Source: CAZUDI01 sp964618975 (lineage in GTDB: Bacteria; Desulfobacterota; Desulfomonilia; UBA1062). Taken from it: a stretch of 41,462 nt of DNA. Where the stretch lies: positions 1 to 41,462 of the forward strand of contig CAZUDI010000033.1 of assembly GCA_964618975.1 (NCBI GenBank). The letters are read 5' to 3'. The notes under the pieces were generated by a model, which ran no database searches, had not been told where the DNA came from, and was given only the letters and a program-made list of their open reading frames with translations. This document shows positions 9,201 through 16,937 of this stretch, one piece after another; the first letter of the stretch is position 1, and every line of letters starts with the position of its first letter. The position numbers and the translations under genes are program-made.

Positions 9201-9385
9201 TGCTCGTCATCAGCGTCAAGGTCAAGGGCACCGTCGACGACCTCAGCATCGTGCCGGCCCCGCTCGATACCCTCTCCAAGCCCATCGCCGGCGCCGTGTT
9301 GCGGGTGCTCCGGCTTCCGCTGGATCTCCTCAAGCGCCCGCGGGACGTGATCGTCCCCGGCAACGGATCCCACAAGAGGAACTGA
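6236..9385 (+). CDS. Giant AsmA-like (YhdP/TamB-type) envelope protein
   Basis: A 1049-aa protein with one N-terminal membrane anchor (about residues 7-27) and a very long periplasmic region of repeating amphipathic beta-strands. This is the architecture of AsmA-like proteins thought to form grooves that move phospholipid between inner and outer membranes. The C-terminal 200 residues look like an AsmA-type domain: LMNMDIERFFGFLAQ, LDGTMFLTGRLWGS, then DLVFASMKGHLRRYSILSKI and LIPLVGWVLTGDDG. Length lies between AsmA (about 620) and YhdP/TamB (about 1260). The ATG has AAGGGAG close upstream. Its neighbours are not lipid genes: it follows the MCP and converges on hflX. Family-level call only; lipid transport is inferred from the family. 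Confidence 0.8.
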   Translation: MRRVIRAGIVTCIIVILVALAALIGYATYLRGHPARLKAAVGHQLSEQLGLEATLGEARLAFLRGSLELDDVRLVHPAGGTLDLRQVRVRFAPWWLLLGKVHLRRVVLIGPRGVMPLEALSQGHTPRRRPPLEVHEGSLRVLYRGQTLALEGLEGTLGPRGGALKATCLGGRLSLEVHTDGERIRGTLKGEGLMLERLGPSLDGRADFDLAWNPVSGHTAFGLELSTEGLKLPGLAVSLDAALNLGGTLEQGRLTLDAIGLQLPFTALEGTAELDLALGRPFKDALLSLALFSNDFDYETAIGYVSREALPPLVAHLLHDQIRGGASRLSHLRYTGTLGDLLQKERLIPALSLRLAIQGQSLGACRGPERVSEVRGSVLLEGGRLAFQGLTGRLGEETIEQVNVVFDDIAHPGVRLGVDVKLELSLQAFVEAWRAVMITPGLHAVLDPVSRVQDGLIRGQVTAVWDSRTGEPLKARGWLRLTDAAFEWNTLPCARLAAEALSDQFEAPLQVHARGLMAGMQVEALDVSMEQPFGRRSYTFALEGGELPQWGGAGLSGDTRMSLKGTGVGWAVQGTLGLTSRGFDFRGTSYRTDRGLLRGKGEFRGALRPTLALQAQGQLSHPACEGMTFRLAYGGARPELSLEGALEGKHLVALTPEGPQPLKGGVSGDVRFTLGQPVGMFGTLRLERARLYLKGRPVVLEGVVRLEGETLATEALDVSWSTLSLGFAGRFTLGDPLVYRGTLAIDGLKLGEGGGAAPAFLRDLEAQGGLSLTRLDLYGLPIDTARAQAELKGGILRLSDMQLEGLSGTIAGSSVINLTQGARFDVALSLMNMDIERFFGFLAQEGDGGIGLDGTMFLTGRLWGSTASLNGDLVFASMKGHLRRYSILSKIFSVLNLYKLVTEREIDLIERGYPYNYISSTLKLRDNTLMFDDFRLDSNSVQLSAVGEYSLASGSIDAVVGIQPLETVDRALNLIPLVGWVLTGDDGRLLVISVKVKGTVDDLSIVPAPLDTLSKPIAGAVLRVLRLPLDLLKRPRDVIVPGNGSHKRN

Positions 9386-9430
9386 TCCCCGTGCCACCCC
9401 AGGCCCGGCGGCTTCGGCGGCTCGCGGGTC

Positions 9431-11047
9431 CTAAAAGAAGAAGGTCTGCATCTTCTCGATCAGGGGTGGCAGGGTGGCGCGGTCCAGGGCCGAGACCGCG
9501 ATGCCGTCGTAGCGCTCGGCCATGGTACGGGCGACCTCAAGGCCGCATTTGTCCGCCTTGTTGAAGACCCTCAGACGCCGGGTGGTGAGCCCCAGACCCT
9601 TGAGGATCTCGTCCACGGCCTGCATGCGGTAGTCGATGTGCGGGTCGGAAAGGTCGATCACCTCGAGTAGCAGGGAGGCCTCGGAGAGCTCCTCCAGGGT
9701 GGCCATGAAGGCGGCCTTGAGGTCCTCGGGCAGGTCACGGATGAAGCCCACGGTGTCGGTGATGACCACGTCGATCTCCTGCGGGAAGCGCAGGCGCTTG
9801 CTGGAGGGATCGAGCGTGGCGAAGGGCATGTCCGCCGTGGCCACCGCGCTGTTCGTCAGGGTGTTGAGCAGCGTGGACTTGCCGCTGTTGGTATACCCCA
9901 CGATGGAGATCACCGGCACCCCGTCCCGGGAACGCTTCTGCCGCGTGATTTCGCGCTTGCGGCTGATGCGCCGGATCTCCTGTTCGAGGCGCGTGATGCG
10001 CTCCTTGGCGCGCCGGCGGTCGATCTCGAGCTTGGACTCTCCCGGTCCCCGGGTGCCGATCCCGCCCGCCAGACGGCTCAGGGACGGGTTGCGGCCCACC
10101 AGGCGCGGCATGTTGTAGCGCAGCTGGGCGAGTTCCACCTGGATCTTGCCCTCCTTGGTGCGCGCCCGGCGGGCGAAGATGTCCAGGATCAGCTGGGTGC
10201 GATCGATCACACGCATGTCCACGACGGACGCGATGGAGCGCGCCTGGGAGGGACTCAACTCGTGATCGAAGACGAGGAGGTTGGCATCCAGCGCCAGGGC
10301 CTGGATATAGATCTGAGAGACCTTGCCCTTGCCCACGACGAACTTGGGATCGGGGGAGGGCCGCCGTTGGATGACGGTTTCCAGCACGACGATGCCGGCG
10401 GAGCGCGCGAGCTCCTTGAGTTCGTCCAGGGCGATGAGCGTGGTGTCGTCCTGGGCCGGTGTGACCACCACGAGGATGGCCCGGTCTTCAGTCAAATCGG
10501 GGGCCTTATGCGCTAGATGTTTGCTGAGGGTGTCCTCGAGTTCGCGGATGAAGGCATCGAAGGGCAGGATCAACGCGTGGATGCTTACTGGCTCCAGCAC
10601 CTGCCACAGGTCCCGGGAAGCCCCCTGCGGGAGGAGGTGTGCCCCGTGGGCGAGACGGGGATGACCCAGCTCATCCACGGTGAGGGCGTAGATCATATCC
10701 AGCCGCAGCTCGGCCAGGTCGGTGAGGTCCTCGAAGGAAAGCCCCTCCTGGCGCAGGTGGGTATGGACGAGCCTGAGCCCCTGCAGCCGGCCCGGATGGC
10801 CCCGCCGGCGGTCGAGGGGCGGGATGGTGATGCCGGCGGCGCTGCCCGCCATGACGTATTCGACGAGCCCGGCGCGATTGATGAGCACGCCGATCTCACG
10901 GCCCATCTCGTGTGAGATCCGCGCTAGTTCGTTGCCCAGTTCGGGGGTCATGACCATGTCGGCCGGCACCCGTCGACGGTAGAGCCGCTCCATGGCCTTG
11001 AGATGGGAGGCCTTACATCCTTTGGTGTTGCCGTAGATCTTCTGGAT
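9431..11047 (-). CDS. hflX: Ribosome-associated GTPase HflX (apparent ATC start)
   Basis: HflX is a GTPase that splits stalled or hibernating 70S ribosomes. The first ATG (10993) gives 520 aa, but codons upstream of it read I-Q-K-I-Y-G-N-T-K-G-C-K-A-S-H-L-K-A. I recognise YGNTKG followed by KAS as the normal N-terminus of HflX from related bacteria. There is no ATG, GTG, TTG or CTG between the upstream in-frame TGA and that segment. The best start is the ATC at 11047, preceded by GAGGAGG with a 5-nt spacer, giving 538 aa. The order is N-terminal nucleotide-binding HflX domain, a glycine-rich linker (GIGTRGPGESKLE), coiled coil, then G domain with G1 GYTNSGKST (about 380-390), G3 DTVGF (about 430) and G4 NKAD (about 493). 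It is the last gene of the ftsE operon. Confidence 0.93.
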   Translation of the reverse strand: MQKIYGNTKGCKASHLKAMERLYRRRVPADMVMTPELGNELARISHEMGREIGVLINRAGLVEYVMAGSAAGITIPPLDRRRGHPGRLQGLRLVHTHLRQEGLSFEDLTDLAELRLDMIYALTVDELGHPRLAHGAHLLPQGASRDLWQVLEPVSIHALILPFDAFIRELEDTLSKHLAHKAPDLTEDRAILVVVTPAQDDTTLIALDELKELARSAGIVVLETVIQRRPSPDPKFVVGKGKVSQIYIQALALDANLLVFDHELSPSQARSIASVVDMRVIDRTQLILDIFARRARTKEGKIQVELAQLRYNMPRLVGRNPSLSRLAGGIGTRGPGESKLEIDRRRAKERITRLEQEIRRISRKREITRQKRSRDGVPVISIVGYTNSGKSTLLNTLTNSAVATADMPFATLDPSSKRLRFPQEIDVVITDTVGFIRDLPEDLKAAFMATLEELSEASLLLEVIDLSDPHIDYRMQAVDEILKGLGLTTRRLRVFNKADKCGLEVARTMAERYDGIAVSALDRATLPPLIEKMQTFFF

Positions 11048-11059
11048 CGCGGCCTCCTC
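11045..11059 (-). promoter_or_regulatory. Shine-Dalgarno plus ATC initiation site of hflX
   Basis: On the minus strand GAGGAGG (11059-11053) is followed by CCGCG and then ATC (11047-11045), the first codon of the conserved HflX N-terminus. Motif and spacing are textbook; only the third base of the start codon is wrong. The first ATG downstream (10993) has only AAGG two bases away. This site decides the hflX start. Confidence 0.6.
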
Positions 11060-11121
11060 GAAAGGGGTGCTGCGGTTGTTGCTGGTGCCTTTGCACGGGT
11101 AGGCTGCGGGGACTCAGCATA

Positions 11122-11622
11122 TCAGGCCTTTTCGATGAGCGAGGGATGGACGACCATTTTGGCCCGGTTATTGACCATGTCGACCAGGATCCTGACGCGG
11201 CCGGCGTCGGAATCCCACGATTCGATCACGCCATAGATATCCCTCAGGGGGCCGGATTTCACCCGCACGGCATCACCGGCCTTGAAGTCCACCGGTTTCT
11301 TGATGATGCCGGTGGAATCGTCTTCCATCTCCTTGAGTCCCTGGATGAAGCCATCGTCGATGGGGACGGGATCGTAGTTGTTGAGCAGCAACTGCCTTAC
11401 CCCCCGGCACCAGCGAACCTGATAGAAGGACTGCTCCTCGGGGACGATGTTCACGAAGAGGTAGTTGGGGAAAAGCGGGTACTTCTTCAGGGTCTTCTTG
11501 CGGGCGTGGAAGACATAGCGCTGCATGAAGGGTTGGTACACGGGAATGTCCGCCTGACGCATCATCAGACAGGCGATCTCGTCCTCCTTGGGGTTGGTCT
11601 GCACCACGAACCATCGCTTCAT
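11122..11622 (-). CDS. NusG-family transcription factor (NusG paralogue)
   Basis: A 166-aa protein with an N-terminal NGN domain (MKRWFVVQTNPKEDE; PLFPNYLFVN) and a C-terminal KOW domain (about residues 113-166, FKAGDAVRVKSGPLRDIYGVIESW). NGN domains bind the RNA polymerase clamp; KOW domains contact Rho or ribosomal protein S10. The start at 11622 is chosen because the NGN domain begins there and AGAGGG lies upstream; a start at 11661 would add 13 unrelated residues. Housekeeping nusG normally lies by secE and rplK, so this copy between yibQ and hflX is probably a specialised RfaH/LoaP-like paralogue. The gap to yibQ is 54 nt. Its targets are unknown; the missing secE/rplK context is the main reason not to call it nusG. 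Confidence 0.85.
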   Translation of the reverse strand: MKRWFVVQTNPKEDEIACLMMRQADIPVYQPFMQRYVFHARKKTLKKYPLFPNYLFVNIVPEEQSFYQVRWCRGVRQLLLNNYDPVPIDDGFIQGLKEMEDDSTGIIKKPVDFKAGDAVRVKSGPLRDIYGVIESWDSDAGRVRILVDMVNNRAKMVVHPSLIEKA

Positions 11623-11676
11623 ATCGGCCCTCTGTATAGCCCAAAGACACAGGGGAGTCAATGCATGCCGGCGGCC

Positions 11677-12729
11677 TCACTCGTGTCTTCTCGTGAAGGT
11701 GGACACCCGCACGATGACAAGACCCTCCCGCTGCAGGCGGGGCAGCTCCTCCTGGAGCACGGCGATGGTGACGGGGTGGGGGTGACAGATGCCGATGGCC
11801 TCGGGATAGCGCCTGGCGACCGCGACGAGCTTCATGAGCTGGCCCTTGATGTAGTCGGCCGACTGGGTGTTGTCGAGGAATACGTCCCGGGCGTTGAACC
11901 GGATGCCGACTTGCGTAGCGACCTCCCCGCAGACCGAACGGTTGGTGGTGAGGCTGTCGATGAAGAACAGGTCCTTGCCTTTGAGTTCCCGCTGGACAAG
12001 CGTCATGATGGTGCGGTCGGCGGTCACCTTGGAGCCCATGTGATTGTTGACGCCCTGGATGTAGGGCACCGACCGCAGGTCCTCGTGCAGGATGGCGCGT
12101 ACCTCGGCCGGGCTCATGCCGAGATAGATGGTACCGGGGCCGGGATTCTTGCCGTTGCCTTCCATGGGCAGGTGCAGCATGACCTCTTTACCCTTGGCGT
12201 GCAGGTAGCGGGCGGTCTCCTTGGTGTAGGGGCGCAGGGGCATGATCGAGAAGGTGAGGTCGGCATCCAGGGCGGCGAGCTTCTTGGCGATATTAAGGTC
12301 GAGCCCCATGTCATCCACGATGATCGCCATACGCGCTTGAGGCGGGCTGGGATAGGTGAAGAAAACCACCCATGGGTGCCCGTTGAGGGTGACCTGCACC
12401 CGGGAGGCATCCTCGACCTTCAGACGGCCGTATTGCTTGAGGGGGGCGAAGGCGTCCGCAATCCGTTCCGGGGACATCTTCTGCGCGGCCTCCACCGTGA
12501 GGGTGCGCCCCTGGGTGCGTACCTGGTCCGGGTGCACCCCGAGATCGAACAGACAACCCCTGATCACCAGGTCTTCGGCGAGGAGTTCTTGCCGAGGGGC
12601 CGCAGGTGTCGGGGGATTCTCGCCGCTGGGCAGTCGCCGCTCGAGATAGATCAGCACCAGGAGCAACGCGGCCAGGATGAGGCTGATGGCAAGGATTGCC
12701 CCCCGGTGGGTCCCTTTCTTCTTCTTCAT
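11677..12729 (-). CDS. Divergent polysaccharide deacetylase family protein (YibQ-like)
   Basis: A 350-aa protein with a basic N-terminus and one TM helix (about residues 9-29), so anchored with its domain in the periplasm. The C-terminal 220 residues form the divergent polysaccharide deacetylase (DUF610/YibQ) domain: MAIIVDDMG (about 134-142), LTFSIMPL, EVMLHLPMEG, VNNHMGSKVT, and IGICHPHP near the end. The carbohydrate esterase fold is expected, but the substrate is unproven in the family. The start overlaps the ctpA stop as ATGA. The envC-ctpA-yibQ order is widely conserved in proteobacteria and suggests a role in septal peptidoglycan or envelope maturation. Confidence 0.9.
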   Translation of the reverse strand: MKKKKGTHRGAILAISLILAALLLVLIYLERRLPSGENPPTPAAPRQELLAEDLVIRGCLFDLGVHPDQVRTQGRTLTVEAAQKMSPERIADAFAPLKQYGRLKVEDASRVQVTLNGHPWVVFFTYPSPPQARMAIIVDDMGLDLNIAKKLAALDADLTFSIMPLRPYTKETARYLHAKGKEVMLHLPMEGNGKNPGPGTIYLGMSPAEVRAILHEDLRSVPYIQGVNNHMGSKVTADRTIMTLVQRELKGKDLFFIDSLTTNRSVCGEVATQVGIRFNARDVFLDNTQSADYIKGQLMKLVAVARRYPEAIGICHPHPVTIAVLQEELPRLQREGLVIVRVSTFTRRHE

Positions 12730-14045
12730 GCGGCCTTGTTATCGAATGCCTTGAAGACCTCCCATGTCTTGAGAAGATCCAGACCGTATTTCAGTTGGTA
12801 GTCGTTTTCGAGCAGTTTGTTGACGCCGGGTTCCGCCGGGGCCGCTTGCGTGTCCGGCCCTTCTTCCGGCGCGGTGCCGTTTTCGGGGGTGAGATGCTGC
12901 TTGAGATCCTTTTCACGGATGAAGGTCTGCCCCTCCGTCTCCTCTTCCGCGACGGGGATCTGCTGCTCTACACGGATGTCCGGGTCGATGCCGGTGGCCT
13001 GGATCGAGCGCCCCGAGGGGGTGTAGTAGCGCGCCACGGTGAGCTTCAGCGCCGAGCCGTCGGCAAGGGGACGCACCGTCTGGACCGAGGCCTTGCCGAA
13101 GCTCTTGACCCCCACCACCAGGGCGCGCTTGTTATCCTGCAGGGCCCCGGCCACGATCTCGGCGGCCGAAGCGGTTCCCCCGTTGATGAGCACCACCATG
13201 GGAAAGCCGTCATAGGTTCCCTCCCTCTGAGCCCGGTATTCGGTGCGATCCTCGGGGTTGCGCCCGTCGGTGTAGACGATCAGACCTTCGCTCAGGAACA
13301 GGTCGCTGACCGAGATGGCCTGACCCAGCAGGCCGCCCGGATCGTAGCGCAGGTCCAGGATCAGACCCTTGAGTTCCCCCATCTCGTCCAGCGTCGTACG
13401 CAGTGAGTCCGTGGTATCCATCTGGAAGTTGCGCACCTTGAGATAGCCGTATCCATCCGAGAGCATCTCCATCTTGACGCTTTCCACGTGGATGATGGCA
13501 CGTGTAATAGTGATTTCGAGGGGTTTCTTCTCGCTGTTGCGCAGAATGGTGATGGTGACATCCGTTCCCTTGGGGCCGCGCAGCAGCTTCACCGCTTCCT
13601 CGAGGGTCATGTCGGCGGTGGATTCGTCGTCGATGCGGATGATCTTGTCTCCCGGCTGCACGCCGGCCTCGAAGGCCGGGGTACCCTCGATGGGTGAGAT
13701 CACGGTGAGGATATTCTCGCGCAGGCCGATCTCGATGCCGAGACCGCCGAATGAACCGGTGGTGCTGATTTCCACCTCCTTGTAACCTTCCTTGGTGAGA
13801 TAGGAGGAGTGAGGGTCAAGCACGGAGGTCATCCCGCGGATGGCCCCCTCGATGAGCTTTTCGGGGGGGACCTCCTCCACGTAGTACTTTTCGATGAGCT
13901 CCAGACAATCCGAGAATTTTTCCAGGTGCGGGTACATGGTGGATGTGTCGGCATTGAGCTTGAAAGCGAGATTCAGGATAATGAAACCGAAGAGCGCCAC
14001 CCCGGCGGCACCCATGACCCAGAAGGTTTTACGCTGCTGCTTCAT
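12726..14045 (-). CDS. ctpA: Carboxy-terminal processing protease, S41 family
   Basis: A periplasmic serine protease of 439 aa. It has an N-terminal TM/signal segment (about residues 6-26), a PDZ domain (about 90-165, GLGIEIGLRE...GDKIIRID) and the S41 catalytic core. The nucleophile serine is in NGGTASAAEI and the general-base lysine in KSFGKASVQ, as in CtpA/Prc, which process lipoproteins, hydrolases and other envelope proteins. The tail is low-complexity and acidic (EEGPDTQAAPAEPG). ATG 14045 is chosen because GGGAG lies 5 nt upstream; ATG 14057 is possible but its AAGGAGG is about 13 nt away. An AT-richer 68-nt spacer separates it from envC and might hold an internal promoter. Confidence 0.95.
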   Translation of the reverse strand: MKQQRKTFWVMGAAGVALFGFIILNLAFKLNADTSTMYPHLEKFSDCLELIEKYYVEEVPPEKLIEGAIRGMTSVLDPHSSYLTKEGYKEVEISTTGSFGGLGIEIGLRENILTVISPIEGTPAFEAGVQPGDKIIRIDDESTADMTLEEAVKLLRGPKGTDVTITILRNSEKKPLEITITRAIIHVESVKMEMLSDGYGYLKVRNFQMDTTDSLRTTLDEMGELKGLILDLRYDPGGLLGQAISVSDLFLSEGLIVYTDGRNPEDRTEYRAQREGTYDGFPMVVLINGGTASAAEIVAGALQDNKRALVVGVKSFGKASVQTVRPLADGSALKLTVARYYTPSGRSIQATGIDPDIRVEQQIPVAEEETEGQTFIREKDLKQHLTPENGTAPEEGPDTQAAPAEPGVNKLLENDYQLKYGLDLLKTWEVFKAFDNKAA

Positions 14046-14113
14046 ATTTACTCCCATAGGGTATTGTACCCCTCCTTACAGTATCGTCCTATAGCATACA
14101 TATTTTAAGAGTT

Positions 14114-15142
14114 CTATCGATTCTTCAGCCAGCGCAGGGGGTCCTCGGGGCGGTCGTGGAGCCGTATCTCGAAGTGCAGGGTGGGGCGCAACACATTGCC
14201 GCTCTGTCCCATGAGGCCCACGACCTCCTGACCCTCCACGACCTGCCCGGTCTGTTTGAGGACCTTTTCGAGGTGGCCGTAGAGGGAGTAGACCCCGCCG
14301 CCGTGATCCACAATGATCGTATACCCGTAGGCCCCGACCCAGTCGGTGAATACGACCTTGCCGGGATACACGCTTGTGATCGGGGTACCCTCAAGGCCCT
14401 GAATGTCGATCCCCCGGGAGACCTGGGCCGCCCCTTCCTCCCGGTAGGTCCCGAAGGCACGCACCAGCGGTCCCGGTGCCGGCCAGGGCAGCGTGCCTCG
14501 GTGCCGGAAGATCTCGGCCGCGTCCCGGCGGGTCGCCTGATCGCCGAGACGCTCCAGCAGGCGATCCATGCGGGACTGCACTTCAAGGGCCTCGGCGCTG
14601 ACGGATGCCAGGAGGGTGCCCTTTTTGTCAAGTTCGGACTTAAGGGTGCGCATGATAACCTGGAAGTCCTCCAGGTCCTTTTCCAGGGCCCGTCGATGGC
14701 GATCCATCTCCTGTTGCGATACCGCCAGCTCCTCTTTTACCCCGCCATATTCCTCGATGATGTCCCGGTCACGGGCAAAGATGGATTCCAGGTATCCGGA
14801 GAACTCGGCATGGGAGCTCCACACACTGATTTCGTCGAAGAGCACGCCCTTGTACAGACCCACCCATTTGCGTTTCAGCACCTCGCGCAGCCTTGCCTGG
14901 TGGGCCTCGTTGCGTTTAATCCAGGTGCTGAGATATTCCATACGCTGCGTGCGGACGGTGATGGCGGATTCCATGTCCTGGAGCCGGTCCCGGATGGTGA
15001 GGACGCGGGCGTCGATCTTTTCCACATCGCGCTCCACGGTGGAGTAGGCGCCCGATACGGGCGCCTGTCCCGGCGGGACCGGTTGGGCCGCCACTGCGAG
15101 CGGCAAGGCCACCGCCAGCAGACCCAGGAGGATTTCACGCAT
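14114..15142 (-). CDS. envC: Murein hydrolase activator EnvC-like protein (degenerate M23/LytM domain)
   Basis: A 342-aa exported protein: signal peptide (about residues 1-19), long coiled coil (about 35-215, as in the FtsX-binding region of EnvC) and a C-terminal LytM domain (about 225-342). Active M23 peptidases use HxxxD and HxH. Here the first histidine is replaced by arginine (SRGIDIQG), while the aspartate, YGHL and LHFEIR remain. Loss of a zinc ligand is expected for EnvC, which does not cut peptidoglycan itself but activates amidases. The start overlaps the ftsX stop by 8 nt, fitting a FtsE-FtsX-EnvC complex. E. coli EnvC is longer (about 420 aa). Confidence 0.9.
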   Translation of the reverse strand: MREILLGLLAVALPLAVAAQPVPPGQAPVSGAYSTVERDVEKIDARVLTIRDRLQDMESAITVRTQRMEYLSTWIKRNEAHQARLREVLKRKWVGLYKGVLFDEISVWSSHAEFSGYLESIFARDRDIIEEYGGVKEELAVSQQEMDRHRRALEKDLEDFQVIMRTLKSELDKKGTLLASVSAEALEVQSRMDRLLERLGDQATRRDAAEIFRHRGTLPWPAPGPLVRAFGTYREEGAAQVSRGIDIQGLEGTPITSVYPGKVVFTDWVGAYGYTIIVDHGGGVYSLYGHLEKVLKQTGQVVEGQEVVGLMGQSGNVLRPTLHFEIRLHDRPEDPLRWLKNR

Positions 15143-16004
15143 GCCGGCTGACCCTCACGGCCAGAAACGCGCTCAGGACGCTCAAACAGACGGCGAAGCC
15201 GATGACCTGCAGGCCAAAGGCGAAATCCGGCACGAACAGGACGCTCAGAAGCGTGGGGATGCGTTCGGTCAGGTGACCGATCAGGGCCTTGAGGACCACG
15301 AGGGAGAGGATGGAGGCGACCAGACCGTGGAGGCCGGCCGTAACTATGTGGGGCGTATAGAGGGAGACGCGGTCGGCCCCCAGCAGGCGCAGTACCTCCA
15401 CCTGTTCGCGGCACGCGAACACCTCGATGCGGATGGAGAGGAAGATGACCAGGCCCAGACAGAGGATCGCGAGACTGGCGGTGATAAGGGCGCACCAGCG
15501 TATCAGGCGGTAGGACTCCAGCAGGCGCTGCCAGAGGCCGCTGCTGATCCTGACATCCTCGATCTGTGGCAGGTCCCGGATGGAGGCGGCCACGCGCCGG
15601 GCCTCGTCGTGGTGTGGCTCTTCGAGCCGCAGCTCGAAGGCGTCCGGCAGGAGGTCGGCATCCAGACCCTCGATGAGGGGGTTGTCCGTCCCGAGCCACT
15701 GCTGCAGGCGCGCCAGGCCTGTGCTGCGCGGAATGAACTTCACGCTGTCCACCTCCGGGTGCGCCGCGATCTTCTGCTTGAGGGCCTGGATCGTGGCCAT
15801 GGTCTGGCGGCCCTCGATGTAGGCCACCATGGTGCTGGCGGCCTGGGGCATGCGGGATGCCTGGCGGGCCAGATGCAGGGTGTAGAGGGTGAGCGAGAAC
15901 TGGCTCAGGGCGAAGAAGCAGGCGAGCATCGTCAGCAGCACCCCTCCGGGCCTGAGCCGTAAATCGCGGGCGACCTGCCTGAGGATGAAGCGTCCGCTAG
16001 GCAT
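15135..16004 (-). CDS. ftsX: Cell division protein FtsX
   Basis: A 289-aa inner-membrane protein. TM1 is near residues 20-45 (LLTMLACFFALSQFSLTLY), followed by an extracytoplasmic domain of about 100 residues and three further TM helices (ALITASLAILCLGLVIFL; HGLVASILSLVVLKALI; FGLQVIGFAVCLSVL). CREQVEVLRLLGA is the typical FtsX cytoplasmic coupling loop. With FtsE it transmits ATP hydrolysis to periplasmic EnvC. ATG 16004 overlaps the ftsE stop by 8 nt. A longer frame to 16079 would add 25 non-homologous residues inside ftsE and was rejected. Confidence 0.93.
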   Translation of the reverse strand: MPSGRFILRQVARDLRLRPGGVLLTMLACFFALSQFSLTLYTLHLARQASRMPQAASTMVAYIEGRQTMATIQALKQKIAAHPEVDSVKFIPRSTGLARLQQWLGTDNPLIEGLDADLLPDAFELRLEEPHHDEARRVAASIRDLPQIEDVRISSGLWQRLLESYRLIRWCALITASLAILCLGLVIFLSIRIEVFACREQVEVLRLLGADRVSLYTPHIVTAGLHGLVASILSLVVLKALIGHLTERIPTLLSVLFVPDFAFGLQVIGFAVCLSVLSAFLAVRVSRHA

Positions 16005-16662
16005 GGGGGGGGCCCTCGGTGATGTGCCCGTGCTGCAGGCGCAGCACCCGCCCGTATTCCAGGAGGGCCTCTGCGGCATGACAAACGATCACCACCGTCG
16101 TGCCGCGCTGGTGCAGACGGAAGAGCAGGTTCATGATATAGCGCCCCGTCTGCTCGTCCAGGTTGGCCACGGGCTCGTCGGCCAGGATGATATCCGGATC
16201 GTGGATGATGGCCCGCCCGAGTGCCAGGCGCTGTTTTTCGCCGCCGGAGAGGGTGCGTGCGCGGGCATAAATGCGGTGCTGCAGACCCACCCACCTGAGC
16301 ACCCGCCATACCCGGGAGCGGACATAGGAGGCGGGCTTGCCTAGCAGTTCGAGCACCACGCCCAGGTTGTCGAAGACCGTCCAGTCCTCGATCAGGCGCA
16401 AATCCTGGAACACGAAGCCCATGTGGCGCCTCAGGGCCTGAACGCTGGCGGCCTCGAGGGCGGTGAGTTCGCGCTGCTGGAGGAAGATGCGCCCCTCAGA
16501 GGGCCGCTCCAGGCCGTAGATCAGTTTGAGCAGGGTTGATTTGCCGGCCCCGGTGGGGCCGGTTATGAAGCAGCACTCGCCCTGGAGGATGTGCAGCGAT
16601 ATCCCCTTGAGGGCGGGGACCGTTTCCTGGTAGACCTTGGAGACGTTTTCAAGAACGATCAT
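15997..16662 (-). CDS. ftsE: Cell division ATP-binding protein FtsE
   Basis: A 221-aa ABC ATPase that pairs with FtsX at the divisome. Walker A GPTGAGKST (about residues 35-43), Q-loop VFQDLRLI, signature LSGGEKQRL, Walker B DIILADEP and the D-loop VANLD are all intact. The early DR.. motif region and length match FtsE. It is the first gene of the minus-strand run ftsE-ftsX-envC-ctpA-yibQ-nusG-like-hflX. The upstream gap is shared with divergent flhB. Confidence 0.95.
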   Translation of the reverse strand: MIVLENVSKVYQETVPALKGISLHILQGECCFITGPTGAGKSTLLKLIYGLERPSEGRIFLQQRELTALEAASVQALRRHMGFVFQDLRLIEDWTVFDNLGVVLELLGKPASYVRSRVWRVLRWVGLQHRIYARARTLSGGEKQRLALGRAIIHDPDIILADEPVANLDEQTGRYIMNLLFRLHQRGTTVVIVCHAAEALLEYGRVLRLQHGHITEGPPHA

Positions 16663-16937
16663 AGTGCCGCGGGATCAGGGTCGTGGAAGGACCGTGTACC
16701 TGACGACCGTCCCTTTTGACCTCCTCGTTATTCCTCCCTTTCATCGCACTGGCTCGCAATCCCCGCTTCTTGCGGCTAAAAAGGGGGGCCCAGGGCCTGC
16801 CCCGGGGTGACTGTCCATGATTGTTGCATAAAATGCCCCCCCTGTATAGCCTGGATCCGCTGTCCTTAAGGCCCTGCGCCGACATAGGGGGCCCAGGGCG
16901 TCGGGGATGGTGGTACGGTTTTCGCATATAGCGTCGC
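16663..16937. promoter_or_regulatory. Divergent ftsE/flhB intergenic region with candidate flhB promoters
   Basis: No gene is visible in these 275 nt. On the plus strand TTGTTG (16822-16827), an 18-nt spacer and TATAGC (16846-16851) form a weak sigma-70-like promoter. TGGTACG-GTTT-TCGCA (16911-16926) keeps the GG and GC doublets of a sigma-54 site (TGGCACG-N4-TTGCA) at the right spacing, but would start transcription almost at the flhB ATG. I could not identify a convincing ftsE promoter. Confidence 0.35.

Noticed and set aside
11146..12801. 551-codon plus-strand open frame opposite the NusG paralogue and yibQ
   Set aside because: Covers two clear minus-strand genes and has no recognisable motif.
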